NCBI GenBank assembly: GCA_049841155.1
Contig: JASGHI010000003.1
Coordinates: 1,550,001 to 1,614,000, forward strand
Reading direction: 5' to 3'
From: ZC4RG30 sp049841155
Lineage (GTDB): Bacteria; Pseudomonadota; Gammaproteobacteria; Steroidobacterales; Steroidobacteraceae
Length of the DNA stretch: 64,000 bases
Of this stretch, positions 17,372-27,616 are shown one piece after another. How positions within the stretch are numbered: the stretch's first letter is position 1; each line of letters opens with the position of its first letter. The position numbers and the translations under genes were made by a program. Below the pieces are notes generated by a model. It did not search any database and had not been told where the DNA came from. It saw only the letters and a program-made list of their open reading frames with translations.

Positions 17372-18286
17372 ATGTCATCGAAAGAACGCCGCACCGTTCC
17401 GCCGGAAGCCATCGAGCTCTACAACCAGTACATCCACGGCGAAATCAGCCGCCGCGCATTTCTGGACCGGGCCAGGCAGTTCGCCGTCGTCGGCCTCAGC
17501 GCCGGCACCATCGTGAAGGCACTGATGCCCGACTATGCGATGGGCCAGCAGATCGCCCGTGACGACGAACGCATCCGCGCCCGCTATGTCACTCTGCCCT
17601 CGCCGCAGGGGTACGGTTTCATCAAGGGCTACCTGGTACGTCCCTTCAGCGCCGACAGCCGCTCGGCCGAGCCGACCAAGCTGCCCGGCATCATCGTCGT
17701 GCACGAGAATCGCGGCCTGAACCCGCATACCGAAGATGTCGCGCGCCGGCTGGCCATGGCCAACTTCATGGCCTTCGCGCCCGACGTGCTCACGTCGGTG
17801 GGCGGCTATCCGGGCGATGACTATCAGGCCGGCCAGCTGTTCGCCGGCCTCGATGCCGGCAAGCGTTTCGAAGACATCGTGGCCAGCGCGCTGTGGCTGA
17901 AGAACCGCAGCGACTGCACCGGCAAGATCGGCGTCACCGGTTTCTGCTACGGCGGCGGCGTGTCGAACCAGCTGGCCGTGCGCCTCGGCGCCGACCTTGC
18001 GGCAGCCGTGCCGTTCTACGGCGCTGCCGTACCGGATGCGGACGTGCCGAAGATCAAGGCGGCGATCCTCGTGCAGCACGGAGCGCTGGACAAGCGCCTG
18101 GTCGACGCGTGGCCGGCATACGACGCGGCGCTGAAAGCCGCGGGTGTGCCGCACGAAGGTCACATCTATCCCAATGCCGTGCACGGCTTCTTCAACGATG
18201 CGACGCCGGAGCGCTACAACGAAGCGGCTGCCGCGGAAGCCTGGACGCGCATGGTGAACTGGTTCAACACCTACGTGAGAAGCTGA
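17372..18286 (+). CDS. Dienelactone hydrolase family protein with Tat-type signal
   Basis: 304 aa. The N-terminus has SRRAFLDRARQFAVVGLSAG (about residues 26-45), a twin-arginine-type leader preceded by a hydrophilic stretch. The alpha/beta-hydrolase core shows IIVVHENRGLNPHTEDVARRLA and the nucleophile motif GVTGFCYGGGVSNQLA with Cys as in dienelactone hydrolases; the acid is likely in VQHGALDKRL and the His in YPNAVHGFFND. Members hydrolyse lactones or esters; the YghX-type subgroup is similar. It ends a two-gene set with the DJ-1 protein and is convergent with groEL. Confidence 0.88.
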   Translation: MSSKERRTVPPEAIELYNQYIHGEISRRAFLDRARQFAVVGLSAGTIVKALMPDYAMGQQIARDDERIRARYVTLPSPQGYGFIKGYLVRPFSADSRSAEPTKLPGIIVVHENRGLNPHTEDVARRLAMANFMAFAPDVLTSVGGYPGDDYQAGQLFAGLDAGKRFEDIVASALWLKNRSDCTGKIGVTGFCYGGGVSNQLAVRLGADLAAAVPFYGAAVPDADVPKIKAAILVQHGALDKRLVDAWPAYDAALKAAGVPHEGHIYPNAVHGFFNDATPERYNEAAAAEAWTRMVNWFNTYVRS

Positions 18287-18324
18287 AACGCCTCGTCCAC
18301 CCCACATGTGACCGGCAGAGAAAA

Positions 18325-18348
18325 GCCCCGGCGGTTTCCCGCCGGGGC
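18325..18348 (-). terminator. Rho-independent terminator of groESL
   Basis: GCCCCGGCGG, a 4-nt loop and CCGCCGGGGC form a 10-bp GC stem; on the minus strand it is followed by CTTTTCTC. It lies 36 bp past the groEL stop and may also act on the plus-strand hydrolase transcript. Confidence 0.85.
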
Positions 18349-18383
18349 CCTCGTTTCGAACGATGGTCAGGTAAGCGGATCGC

Positions 18384-20021
<1,638 letters not shown>

Positions 20022-20023
20022 GA

Positions 20024-20317
20024 TTACTTGCCCTCGATGACGGCCATGACGTCTTCTTCACGCATGACCAGGAGTTCTTCGCCGTCGACCTTCACTTCCG
20101 TTCCGCCGTACTTGCCGAACAGGATCTTGTCGCCGACCTTCAGGTCCAGGGCGCGGACCGAGCCGTCGTCCAGGATCTTGCCCTTGCCCACTGCCACAAC
20201 CTTGCCCTGGATGGGCTTTTCGGTCGCGGAGTCAGGGATGATGATTCCGCCTGCGGACGTACGTTCTTCCTCCAACCGCTTCACGATGACGCGGTCATGG
20301 AGAGGGCGAATTTTCAT
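20024..20317 (-). CDS. groS: Co-chaperonin GroES (Hsp10)
   Basis: 97 aa starting MKIRPLHDRVIVKRLEEERTS; an in-frame GTG three codons earlier exists, but AGGAG is correctly spaced for the ATG at 20317. The mobile loop (ERTSAGGIIIPD) and the roof segment are typical. GroES caps the GroEL ring. First gene of the groESL operon, with a sigma-70-like promoter and CIRCE element upstream. Confidence 0.98.
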   Translation of the reverse strand: MKIRPLHDRVIVKRLEEERTSAGGIIIPDSATEKPIQGKVVAVGKGKILDDGSVRALDLKVGDKILFGKYGGTEVKVDGEELLVMREEDVMAVIEGK

Positions 20318-20403
20318 GCTTGCCACTCCTAAATTATTGATGTTGAACCCAAAGCGGTACCGGCAAACCGGTGATGCAGCCGCCGTGCGAGCCTTTCAGG
20401 CTG

Positions 20404-20430
20404 TTAGCACTCTCACTCGATGGCTGCTAA
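20404..20430 (-). promoter_or_regulatory. CIRCE operator (HrcA site) of groESL
   Basis: TTAGCACTC, a 9-bp spacer and GGCTGCTAA form the CIRCE inverted repeat (consensus TTAGCACTC-N9-GAGTGCTAA) with one perfect arm and an arm matching 7 of 9. It lies just downstream of the predicted -10 box, where HrcA would block transcription. Confidence 0.85.
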
Positions 20431-20439
20431 CGGGGCGTA

Positions 20440-20467
20440 ATAATAGCGGCGGAATGGCTCATTTCAA
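20440..20467 (-). promoter_or_regulatory. Predicted promoter of groESL
   Basis: On the minus strand TTGAAA (20462-20467), a 16-bp spacer and TATTAT (20440-20445) form a near-consensus -35/-10 pair placed directly before the CIRCE element. The TTGAA core could also be read by the heat-shock sigma factor, although its -10 differs. Confidence 0.7.
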
Positions 20468-20596
20468 GGGAAAGCGGGAGCTGGATGCGCCGGCGCAGCG
20501 CGGACCCGGTGAAACAAGCCTCACTGCTGCGATAAGTTTATGAATTGAATGGAATTTCAGGCTGAAGTACACTGCAGCTTCAATCCGGAGACCCGC

Positions 20597-22450
20597 ATGC
20601 CCCTGACGGCTCGTACCCGCTTTGTGTCCGGCGCGGCATCCCTTGCCATCGCAGCCCTGTTCGCGGTCGTGGCACCGGCCGCCTCGGCTGCCAACGCCGC
20701 GACCCTCACCACGCTCGCCAGTGGCTCGGGCGATGAGTTCCTCAATCCGGATGTGGCCTTCCGCGTGGGCGCAGAGGCCGTCGCGCCGGACCGCATCGAA
20801 GTGACCTTCCAGGTCCACGAGGGCTACTACCTCTACCGCGGCAAGATGAAATTCAAGGCCGCAGAGGACCGCAATGCCGGCCTCGGCACGCCCGATCTGC
20901 CCGCTGGCGAGAAAAAGACCGACGAATACTTCGGCGAGCAGGAGGTCTATCACCACGACGTGATCGCGCGCCTGCCGGTGTCGCGCGGTGACCTCGCCCC
21001 GTTCACGCTGCCGGTCAAGGTCACCTACCAGGGCTGCGCCGACGCCGGCCTGTGCTATCCGCCGATCACCAAGACCTTCGACGTGCAGATGCCGCAGGCG
21101 GCGGCCACCTCCTCGTTCACCTCACCGGGCCCCGGCGCAGGCGGCGACGGCTTCGTGTCGAAGCAGGACTCCCTCGCCAGCCTCATCCGTGACGGCAACA
21201 TCTTCCTGATGGCCGGCGCCTTCCTGCTCGCCGGCCTCGCGCTGGCCTTCACGCCCTGCGTGCTGCCCATGGTGCCCATCGTCGCCGGCATCATTGCAGG
21301 CGAAGGCGCGAACGTGACGCGCGGACGCGCGTTCTCGCTGTCACTGGCCTACGTGCTCGGCATGGCGGCCACCTACACCGCCGCGGGCGTGGCTTTCGCC
21401 GCCGCGGGCCAGCAGGCGCAGACACTGTTCCAGCAGCCGTGGATCATCCTGCTGTTCGCCGCCTTGTTCATCGCCATGGCGCTGTCGATGTTCGGGCTGT
21501 ACACGGTGCAGATGCCCTCGTTCCTGCAGACGCGGCTGTCACAGCTTTCCAACCAGCAGAAGGCCGGCAGCTATGCCGGCGTCGTGGTGATGGGTGCATT
21601 GTCCGCGCTCATCGTCACCACCTGCGTCGGTCCCGCGCTGGTCGCGGCCCTGTCGGTGATCGGCCAGTCCGGCAAGATGACCCGCGGCGGCGTGGCGCTG
21701 TTTTCCATGGCCATGGGCATGGGCGTGCCGCTGCTGGCAGTGGGCGCCTCGGCCGGCCAGCTGCTGCCGCGCGCCGGCGCATGGATGGAGACGGTCAAGC
21801 AGGCCTTCGGCGCCATGATGCTGGCGGTGGCGGTGTGGATGCTGTCGCGCATCCTGCCCGAACGCGTGAGCCTGCTGCTGTGGATAGTGCCGCTGGCCGC
21901 GCTGGCCTTCATCCTGCTGCGCGCGACGACGCGCACCGGCGGGGGCCGCTTCGCCGCACGGCTGATCGGTACTGCAGCGGCGATCTATGCCCTTCTCATC
22001 GCAGTCGGCTACTTCAGGGGCGCCACCGATCCGCTGCGGCCGCTGCAGGCCGCGGCAGCACAGGTGGAGCTGCCTTTCGAGCGCATCAAGTCGGTCGAAG
22101 ACCTCAACGCCCGTGTCGCCGCCGCGGCGGCGCAGGGCAAGTCCGTACTGCTGGATTTCTACGCGGACTGGTGCGTGTCCTGCAAAGAGATGGAGGCGCG
22201 CACTTTCACGCAGGACAACGTGCGCGCGGCGCTGGCGAACACCCTGTGGCTGCAGGCCGACGTCACCGCCAACGACGCCACCGACCAGGCGCTGCTCAAG
22301 CATTTCGGCATCTACGGCCCGCCGACCATCGCCTTCTACGGGGCGGACGGCATGGAGCGCGCCCGCTACCGCGTGGTGGGCTTCATGAAAGCCGCGGAAT
22401 TCGCGCCGCTGGCGGCGCGCGCGGTAGCCGCAAGCACTGCAAGCCAGTAG
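20597..22450 (+). CDS. dsbD: Thiol:disulfide interchange protein DsbD
   Basis: 617 aa from ATG 20597 (GGAG upstream and a signal peptide follows). Three domains: periplasmic alpha domain (about 30-165) with the Cys pair in YQGCADAGLCYPP; eight-helix membrane domain (about 200-470) with Cys in LAFTPCVLPMVPI and VTTCVGPALVAAL; C-terminal thioredoxin-like gamma domain with YADWCVSCKEME. It moves electrons from cytoplasmic thioredoxin to periplasmic disulfide isomerase, cytochrome c maturation and similar clients. A TlpA-like thioredoxin gene starts 9 bp downstream and may receive its electrons. Confidence 0.97.
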   Translation: MPLTARTRFVSGAASLAIAALFAVVAPAASAANAATLTTLASGSGDEFLNPDVAFRVGAEAVAPDRIEVTFQVHEGYYLYRGKMKFKAAEDRNAGLGTPDLPAGEKKTDEYFGEQEVYHHDVIARLPVSRGDLAPFTLPVKVTYQGCADAGLCYPPITKTFDVQMPQAAATSSFTSPGPGAGGDGFVSKQDSLASLIRDGNIFLMAGAFLLAGLALAFTPCVLPMVPIVAGIIAGEGANVTRGRAFSLSLAYVLGMAATYTAAGVAFAAAGQQAQTLFQQPWIILLFAALFIAMALSMFGLYTVQMPSFLQTRLSQLSNQQKAGSYAGVVVMGALSALIVTTCVGPALVAALSVIGQSGKMTRGGVALFSMAMGMGVPLLAVGASAGQLLPRAGAWMETVKQAFGAMMLAVAVWMLSRILPERVSLLLWIVPLAALAFILLRATTRTGGGRFAARLIGTAAAIYALLIAVGYFRGATDPLRPLQAAAAQVELPFERIKSVEDLNARVAAAAAQGKSVLLDFYADWCVSCKEMEARTFTQDNVRAALANTLWLQADVTANDATDQALLKHFGIYGPPTIAFYGADGMERARYRVVGFMKAAEFAPLAARAVAASTASQ

Positions 22451-22459
22451 AGTCCGGCC

Positions 22460-23212
22460 ATGACCGAGCCGGCCACACCGCGCACCTCCCATACCGCCCT
22501 GTGGGTGGTGCTGACCATCGCCATCGCCGGTGCCGTGGGCATTGCCGTGGAGCGCAGCCTGCGCGGCCACCCGCCAGCCGAAGCGCAGCCGGCGGCCGCG
22601 GCGGCGAACGCAGACCCGGGCCCGGCGCCGGAGGATGCCGCGGCGGGCGATGCCCTGCCCCACAAGGTGCCCGAAGTACTGCCCCAGTTCGAGCTGAAGG
22701 ACCGCAGCGGCAAGCTGCGCAAGCTCGGCGACTGGAAGGGCCGGCCGCTGATGGTGAACTACTGGGCCACCTGGTGTCCGCCCTGCGTGCGTGAGATCCC
22801 GCTGCTCTCGCAGCTGCGCCACGAGCGGCAGAAGGAGCGGCTCGAGGTGATCGGCATCGCCGTGGATTTCCGCGACGACGTGCTGAAATTCGCCGACGAG
22901 CACCAGCTCGACTACCCGCTGCTCATCGGCGAGGAAGACGGCCTCGCCGCGGTTGAAGCCGTGGGCATGAGCACCGCGCTGCCGTTCACGCTGTTTGCCG
23001 ACAGCCGGCAGCGCATCGTCGCGCTGAAGATCGGCGAGCTGCATCATGACGAGGCCGTGCTGATACTCGACCGCGTGGCGGCAGTGGACACCGGCACACT
23101 GGACCTCGCCGCCGCACGCGAACAGATAGCCGAAGGTCTGAAGGAACTGGCCACCCGGCACGGCCTGGAGCAGGCCGCCGGAGCCGCGGCGCCAGCTTCC
23201 ACCCCCGGCTGA
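22460..23212 (+). CDS. TlpA/ResA-like membrane-anchored thioredoxin
   Basis: 250 aa. One N-terminal hydrophobic anchor (ALWVVLTIAIAGAVGIAV, about residues 13-30), an Ala/Pro-rich linker, then a thioredoxin fold with NYWATWCPPCVREIPLLSQL (CPPC) and a cis-Pro region TALPFTLF. Such proteins are periplasmic thiol reductases. It lies 9 bp after dsbD, which would keep it reduced. The name TlpA-like is by motif and topology only. Confidence 0.9.
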   Translation: MTEPATPRTSHTALWVVLTIAIAGAVGIAVERSLRGHPPAEAQPAAAAANADPGPAPEDAAAGDALPHKVPEVLPQFELKDRSGKLRKLGDWKGRPLMVNYWATWCPPCVREIPLLSQLRHERQKERLEVIGIAVDFRDDVLKFADEHQLDYPLLIGEEDGLAAVEAVGMSTALPFTLFADSRQRIVALKIGELHHDEAVLILDRVAAVDTGTLDLAAAREQIAEGLKELATRHGLEQAAGAAAPASTPG

Positions 23213-23214
23213 CC

Positions 23215-23236
23215 GCCGCCGCCCCTTGGCGGCGGC
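23215..23236 (+). terminator. GC-rich hairpin after the TlpA-like gene
   Basis: A 9-bp perfect stem (GCCGCCGCC / GGCGGCGGC) with a CCTT loop starts just past the stop codon. No T-run follows, so it may only attenuate transcription into aroQ. Confidence 0.45.
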
Positions 23237-23332
23237 CTCGCCGCGTCCATTTCCGATCTTCGGCGAAATTCGCCACCCACTCGCCGAATTTAGGGTTAAA
23301 TGTCGCCCCGGGAGCGACTTACCAATATACAC

Positions 23333-23770
23333 ATGGCGCGGCTGCTGCTGCTGAACGGCCCCAATCTGAATCTGCTCGGCTCACGGGAGCCCGGCGTCTA
23401 CGGCAGGGACACGCTCGACACCATCGTCGCGCGCTGCCGTGCGCTGGCCACGGAGCTGGGCCATGAGCTCGTCGCGGCCCAGAGCAACGCCGAGCATGAA
23501 CTGGTGGAACAGGTGCAGCAGGCACCGGGCCGGGGAATCTCCTTCATGATCCTCAATCCCGGCGCCTACACGCACACCAGCGTGGCGCTGCGCGATGCCA
23601 TCCTCGGCGTCTCGCTGCCGTTCATCGAAGTACATCTTTCCAACGTGCACGCCCGGGAAGCCTTCCGGCGGCACTCCTATTTCTCGGATATCGCCGTGGG
23701 CCAGATCGTGGGGCTCGGGGCGCTGGGCTATGAGCTGGCCCTGCGCGCCGCAAGCCAGCGCCTGGCCTGA
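23333..23770 (+). CDS. aroQ: 3-dehydroquinate dehydratase, type II
   Basis: 145 aa from the ATG at 23333, which gives the family start ARLLLLNGPNLNLLGSREPG; an in-frame ATG at 23300 preceded by AGGG would add 11 residues. The catalytic Tyr lies in EPGVYGRDTL and the His in EVHLSNVHAREAFRRHS; NPGAYTHTS is the substrate loop. It dehydrates 3-dehydroquinate in the shikimate pathway, as a cytoplasmic dodecamer. It precedes accB by 26 bp, as in many gammaproteobacteria. Confidence 0.96.
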   Translation: MARLLLLNGPNLNLLGSREPGVYGRDTLDTIVARCRALATELGHELVAAQSNAEHELVEQVQQAPGRGISFMILNPGAYTHTSVALRDAILGVSLPFIEVHLSNVHAREAFRRHSYFSDIAVGQIVGLGALGYELALRAASQRLA

Positions 23771-23796
23771 CGATACCCGCCCGCAGGAGACAATCG

Positions 23797-24276
23797 ATGG
23801 ATATTCGCAAGGTCAAGAAACTGATCGAGCTGCTGGAAGAATCCGGCATTGCCGAAATCGAGATCAAGGAAGGCGAGGAAGCCGTGCGCATCAGCCGCAT
23901 GCCTTCCGGCGTCGCGGTGCCGCAGTTCATCCAGGCCGCGCCGGCGCCCATGGCAGCGCCGATTGCCGCGGCTGCAGCGCCCGCAGAGACGGCAAAGGCA
24001 GCCCCCACCGGCGGCGCCGCGCATGCCCGGCGCAAGGACGATCCGAACATCGTGCCGGCGCCCATGGTCGGCACCTTCTATGCCGCCGCCTCGCCCACGG
24101 CCAAGCCCTTCGTGTCCATCGGCGATGAAGTGAAGATCGGCCAGGTGCTGTGCATCATCGAAGCGATGAAGATGATGAACCAGATCGAATCCGACCGCGC
24201 CGGCAAGGTCACGGCCATCATGGCCCAGAACGGTGACCCGGTGGAGTTCGGCCAGCCCCTGTTCGTGGTCGAGTAA
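23797..24276 (+). CDS. accB: Biotin carboxyl carrier protein of acetyl-CoA carboxylase
   Basis: 159 aa with a CAGGAGA ribosome site. The N-terminal helical part (DIRKVKKLIELLEESGIAEIEIKEGEEAVRISR) contacts AccC, an Ala/Pro linker follows (about 45-80), and the biotinyl domain carries the lysine in IIEAMKMMNQIE. It carries CO2 on biotin for malonyl-CoA formation. accC follows after 12 bp. Confidence 0.98.
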   Translation: MDIRKVKKLIELLEESGIAEIEIKEGEEAVRISRMPSGVAVPQFIQAAPAPMAAPIAAAAAPAETAKAAPTGGAAHARRKDDPNIVPAPMVGTFYAAASPTAKPFVSIGDEVKIGQVLCIIEAMKMMNQIESDRAGKVTAIMAQNGDPVEFGQPLFVVE

Positions 24277-24288
24277 ACGCCCTTGCCC

Positions 24289-25632
24289 ATGCTGGAAAAA
24301 GTAGTCATAGCCAACCGCGGCGAGATCGCGCTGCGTATCCTGCGCGCCTGCCGCGAGCTGGGCATCAAGACCGTCGCGGTGCACTCCACCGTCGACGACA
24401 ACCTCAAGCACGTGCTGCTGGCCGACGAGACCGTGTGCATCGGCCCGGCGCCGGCCGCGCAGAGCTATCTCAACATGCCGGCCATCATCAGCGCGGCCGA
24501 GGTCACCGATTCGGTGGCCATCCATCCCGGCTACGGCTTCCTTTCGGAAAACGCCGATTTCGCCGAGCGGGTGGAGAAAAGCGGCTTCGTCTTCATCGGC
24601 CCGAAGGCCGAGACCATCCGCCTGATGGGCGACAAGGTCTCCGCCATCAAGGTGATGAAGAAGGCCGGCGTGCCCTGCGTGCCCGGCTCGGACGGCCCGC
24701 TGGGCAGCGACCCGGACGAGATCATCCGCATCGCGCGCCACATCGGCTATCCGGTGATCATCAAGGCCTCGGGCGGCGGCGGCGGCCGCGGCATGCGCGT
24801 GGTGTACGCCGAGGCGGCACTGCTCAATGCAGTGAATGTCACGCAGCAGGAAGCCCAGGCGGCCTTCGGCAATCCGCAGGTCTACATGGAGAAGTTCCTC
24901 GAGAAGCCGCGCCACATCGAGTTCCAGATCCTCGCCGACAGCCACGGCAATGTGGTGCACCTGGGCGAGCGTGACTGCTCCATGCAGCGCCGCCACCAGA
25001 AGGTCATCGAGGAGGCGCCCGCACCCGGCCTCACGCAGAAAGTGCGCGACAAGATGGGAGAGCGCGTGGTGGAAGCCTGCCGCGCGGTGGGCTACCGCGG
25101 CGCCGGCACGCTGGAGTTCCTCTACCAGGACAACGAGTTCTACTTCATCGAGATGAATACGCGCGTGCAGGTGGAGCATCCGGTCACCGAGATGATCACC
25201 GGCATAGACATCGTCAAGACGCAGCTGCTGGTGGCCGCGGGCGAGAAGCTGCCCTTCAAGCAGGACGACATCGAATTCCGCGGCCATGCCATCGAGTGCC
25301 GCATCAATGCCGAGGACGCCCGCACCTTCATGCCCTCGCCCGGCCTCATCAAACGCTGGCATGCGCCGGGCGGCCCCGGCATCCGCGTGGACAGCCACGT
25401 GTACTCGGGTTATTCGGTGCCGCCGAACTATGATTCGATGGTGGCCAAGATCATCTCCCACGGCGACACGCGCGACACCGCCATCGCGCGCATGAAGAAC
25501 GCGCTCGCCGAGCTCGTGGTGGAGGGCATCAAGACCAACACCGCGCTGCATCAGGAAATCCTCGCGCACTCGGCCTTCCGCAACGGCGGCCTGGACATCC
25601 ACTACCTGGAGCGGCGCCTCGGGCTCAAATAG
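24289..25632 (+). CDS. accC: Biotin carboxylase subunit of acetyl-CoA carboxylase
   Basis: 447 aa starting MLEKVVIANRGEIALRILRA at the ATG (a TTG two codons earlier is ignored). ATP-grasp features: glycine-rich loop ASGGGGGRGMRVV (about residues 160-172), catalytic region EMNTRVQVEHPVTEMITG, and the biotin carboxylase C-terminal domain (about 330-445). It carboxylates biotin on AccB using ATP and bicarbonate. Operon with accB. Confidence 0.99.
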   Translation: MLEKVVIANRGEIALRILRACRELGIKTVAVHSTVDDNLKHVLLADETVCIGPAPAAQSYLNMPAIISAAEVTDSVAIHPGYGFLSENADFAERVEKSGFVFIGPKAETIRLMGDKVSAIKVMKKAGVPCVPGSDGPLGSDPDEIIRIARHIGYPVIIKASGGGGGRGMRVVYAEAALLNAVNVTQQEAQAAFGNPQVYMEKFLEKPRHIEFQILADSHGNVVHLGERDCSMQRRHQKVIEEAPAPGLTQKVRDKMGERVVEACRAVGYRGAGTLEFLYQDNEFYFIEMNTRVQVEHPVTEMITGIDIVKTQLLVAAGEKLPFKQDDIEFRGHAIECRINAEDARTFMPSPGLIKRWHAPGGPGIRVDSHVYSGYSVPPNYDSMVAKIISHGDTRDTAIARMKNALAELVVEGIKTNTALHQEILAHSAFRNGGLDIHYLERRLGLK

Positions 25633-25649
25633 CCCGCGCGCCAGTTGCC

Positions 25650-26522
25650 GTGTCCGCGTGGCTCGCACTCAGTCTGGATCTGGCGGGGCTGGATCCGGAG
25701 ATTGCGGAGGAAGCCTGTTTCGAGGCCGGCGCCGTCTCCGTGACGCTGGCCGATGCTGCGGACGACGCCATCCTCGAACCCCGGCCCGGCGAGGTGCGCC
25801 TGTGGCCGCAGACCGTGCTGAAGGCGCTGTTCCCTGCGGAAACGGCCGGGCCCGCCACGCTAGTGCAGCTGGCCGCCGCATTGCAGCTGCCCCTGGAACA
25901 CATCCGCGCCGAGCATGTGCGCAACCGCGTGTGGGAACGCGAATGGCTCAAGGACTTCCACGCCATGCGCTTCGGGCGGCGGTTGTGGATCGTGCCCAGC
26001 CACGAAGCGCCGCCCGCCGATGCAGCGGCCGTATCCGTGCGGCTGGACCCGGGGCTGGCCTTCGGTACCGGCACTCATCCCTCGACGGCACTGTGCCTGA
26101 CCTGGCTGGATGCGCATCTGTCTGCCGGCTGCGAAGTGATCGACTACGGCTGCGGCTCGGGGGTGCTGGCGCTGGCGGCGGCGAAGCTGGGCGCCGCGCG
26201 GGTGGATGCCCATGACATCGACCCGCAGGCGCTGATCGCCACGCGCGACAACGCGGCGGCCAACGGCATCGCCGAGCGCATCGTCATCCACGAAACCGCG
26301 GCCACGCTGCCGGCGCAAGCCGACGTAGTGCTCGCGAACATCCTCGCCGGCACGCTGGTGGACCTCGCGGCCGACCTCAGCGCGCGCGTGCGGCCGGGCG
26401 GGCACCTGGTGCTCGCCGGCATCCTGAAGCAGCAGGTGCCGGAAGTGCGTACGGCCTACTCGCCCTGGCTCGACCTGGCAGTTTTCGCCGAGCGCGACGG
26501 CTGGGCGGCGCTGGCCTCATGA
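25650..26522 (+). CDS. prmA: Ribosomal protein L11 methyltransferase
   Basis: 290 aa with GTG start, matching the usual ~293. The small N-terminal substrate domain (about 1-60) is followed by a linker and the AdoMet domain with GLAFGTGTHPSTALCL, VIDYGCGSGVLALAAAKLGA (motif I) and VVLANILAGTLVDLA. It trimethylates ribosomal protein L11. Its stop overlaps the start of the next gene by ATGA, showing coupling within the accB-purD run. Confidence 0.97.
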   Translation: MSAWLALSLDLAGLDPEIAEEACFEAGAVSVTLADAADDAILEPRPGEVRLWPQTVLKALFPAETAGPATLVQLAAALQLPLEHIRAEHVRNRVWEREWLKDFHAMRFGRRLWIVPSHEAPPADAAAVSVRLDPGLAFGTGTHPSTALCLTWLDAHLSAGCEVIDYGCGSGVLALAAAKLGAARVDAHDIDPQALIATRDNAAANGIAERIVIHETAATLPAQADVVLANILAGTLVDLAADLSARVRPGGHLVLAGILKQQVPEVRTAYSPWLDLAVFAERDGWAALAS

Positions 26523-27616
26523 GCAGCATGTCCACCACCTGTCCGAACTGCGCGCTGCACCTGGCGGTGACGGCAGCGGATCTGCGCGTGGGCCAGGGCT
26601 ATGTGCGCTGCGGACGCTGCGAAAAAGTGTTCAACGCGCTGATCTCGCTGATCGAGGACCCGCGCGTGCCGCCGGAAACTGGGCACATCGCCACCGGGAC
26701 GGCCTCCGTGCCCGCGCTGGCCCAGACACCGCCACCGGAGGCGCCCGAACCGGCCGGCTCCGGGACCGCCGAATCCACCGGCGCCGAGATCGTGGCCGCG
26801 GCCTTCGACCCCGCGCTGCCGGCGCCGCGGCCCGTGGCCACCGCGCAGGATGACGTGGAAGTGATCGAGACCCTGGCCACCGGCACCTTCGAGACCATCG
26901 TCCTCGAAGGCGACGGCGTGCTGCAGACCGAGGAAATGGTCGACGCGGCGGAAGTGGACGAGCGGCTGCAGGAGATTGCCGAGCAGATCGCCGGCACGCG
27001 CCAGCCCGACGAGCCCGAGGCCCACGACCCCGCGCCGGACATCGCCGGCGACCCCGCTCCCATGCAGGAGCCGGAACCCGACCTGTCCGCCGACCTGCTG
27101 CCTGCTCGCACACGCGCGCACCCGGGCTGGATCATCGGCGCCGCAGCGCTGGCGCTGCTGCTGGCCCTCCAGCTCGTGCACCACCATCGCCAGTCGCTTG
27201 CAGAACATGGCTGGGCCCGAAGCCTGCTCGCGCCGGTCTACCGCCTGTTCGGCGCAACGCTCGAACCGCGCTGGGATCTGGCAGCCTACGACGTGCGCCA
27301 GCTCGGCGGCGAGGCGGTGCCCGGCGCTGCCGAACGCATCCTGCTGCGCGCCACGGTGCTGAACCGCGCCACGCATGCCCAGCCACCGCCGCTGCTGCGC
27401 GTGACGCTGCAGGACCGCTTCGGCAACGCGCTGGCCGTCCACGACGTGAAGCCGCAGGACTACCTGCCGGCTACGCCGCCCGCGCGGCTGGCGCCGGACC
27501 AGCGCATCGATGCCGAACTGCTGCTCGACGACCCCGGCAGCAAGGCCGTGGGCTTCGAGATCGACGCCTGCCTGCCCACCGCGGCAGGTCCGGCCCGCTG
27601 CGCCGCGCTGCCGTGA
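26519..27616 (+). CDS. Zinc-ribbon and DUF3426 membrane protein
   Basis: 365 aa. The N-terminus is an MJ0042-type zinc ribbon with two CxxC pairs (TTCPNCALHL and VRCGRCEKVF). A long acidic low-complexity segment (about 45-195) leads to one transmembrane helix (GWIIGAAALALLLALQLV, about 202-220) and a C-terminal DUF3426 domain (about 230-365). The protein is a single-span inner-membrane protein of unknown role, typically found between prmA and dusB in gammaproteobacteria. Overlaps prmA by 4 bp and dusB by 4 bp. Confidence 0.85.
   Translation: MSSMSTTCPNCALHLAVTAADLRVGQGYVRCGRCEKVFNALISLIEDPRVPPETGHIATGTASVPALAQTPPPEAPEPAGSGTAESTGAEIVAAAFDPALPAPRPVATAQDDVEVIETLATGTFETIVLEGDGVLQTEEMVDAAEVDERLQEIAEQIAGTRQPDEPEAHDPAPDIAGDPAPMQEPEPDLSADLLPARTRAHPGWIIGAAALALLLALQLVHHHRQSLAEHGWARSLLAPVYRLFGATLEPRWDLAAYDVRQLGGEAVPGAAERILLRATVLNRATHAQPPPLLRVTLQDRFGNALAVHDVKPQDYLPATPPARLAPDQRIDAELLLDDPGSKAVGFEIDACLPTAAGPARCAALP

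Noticed and set aside
23728..25668. Minus-strand reading frame opposite accB-accC
   Set aside because: Mirror of two essential conserved genes; composition typical of a non-coding frame.
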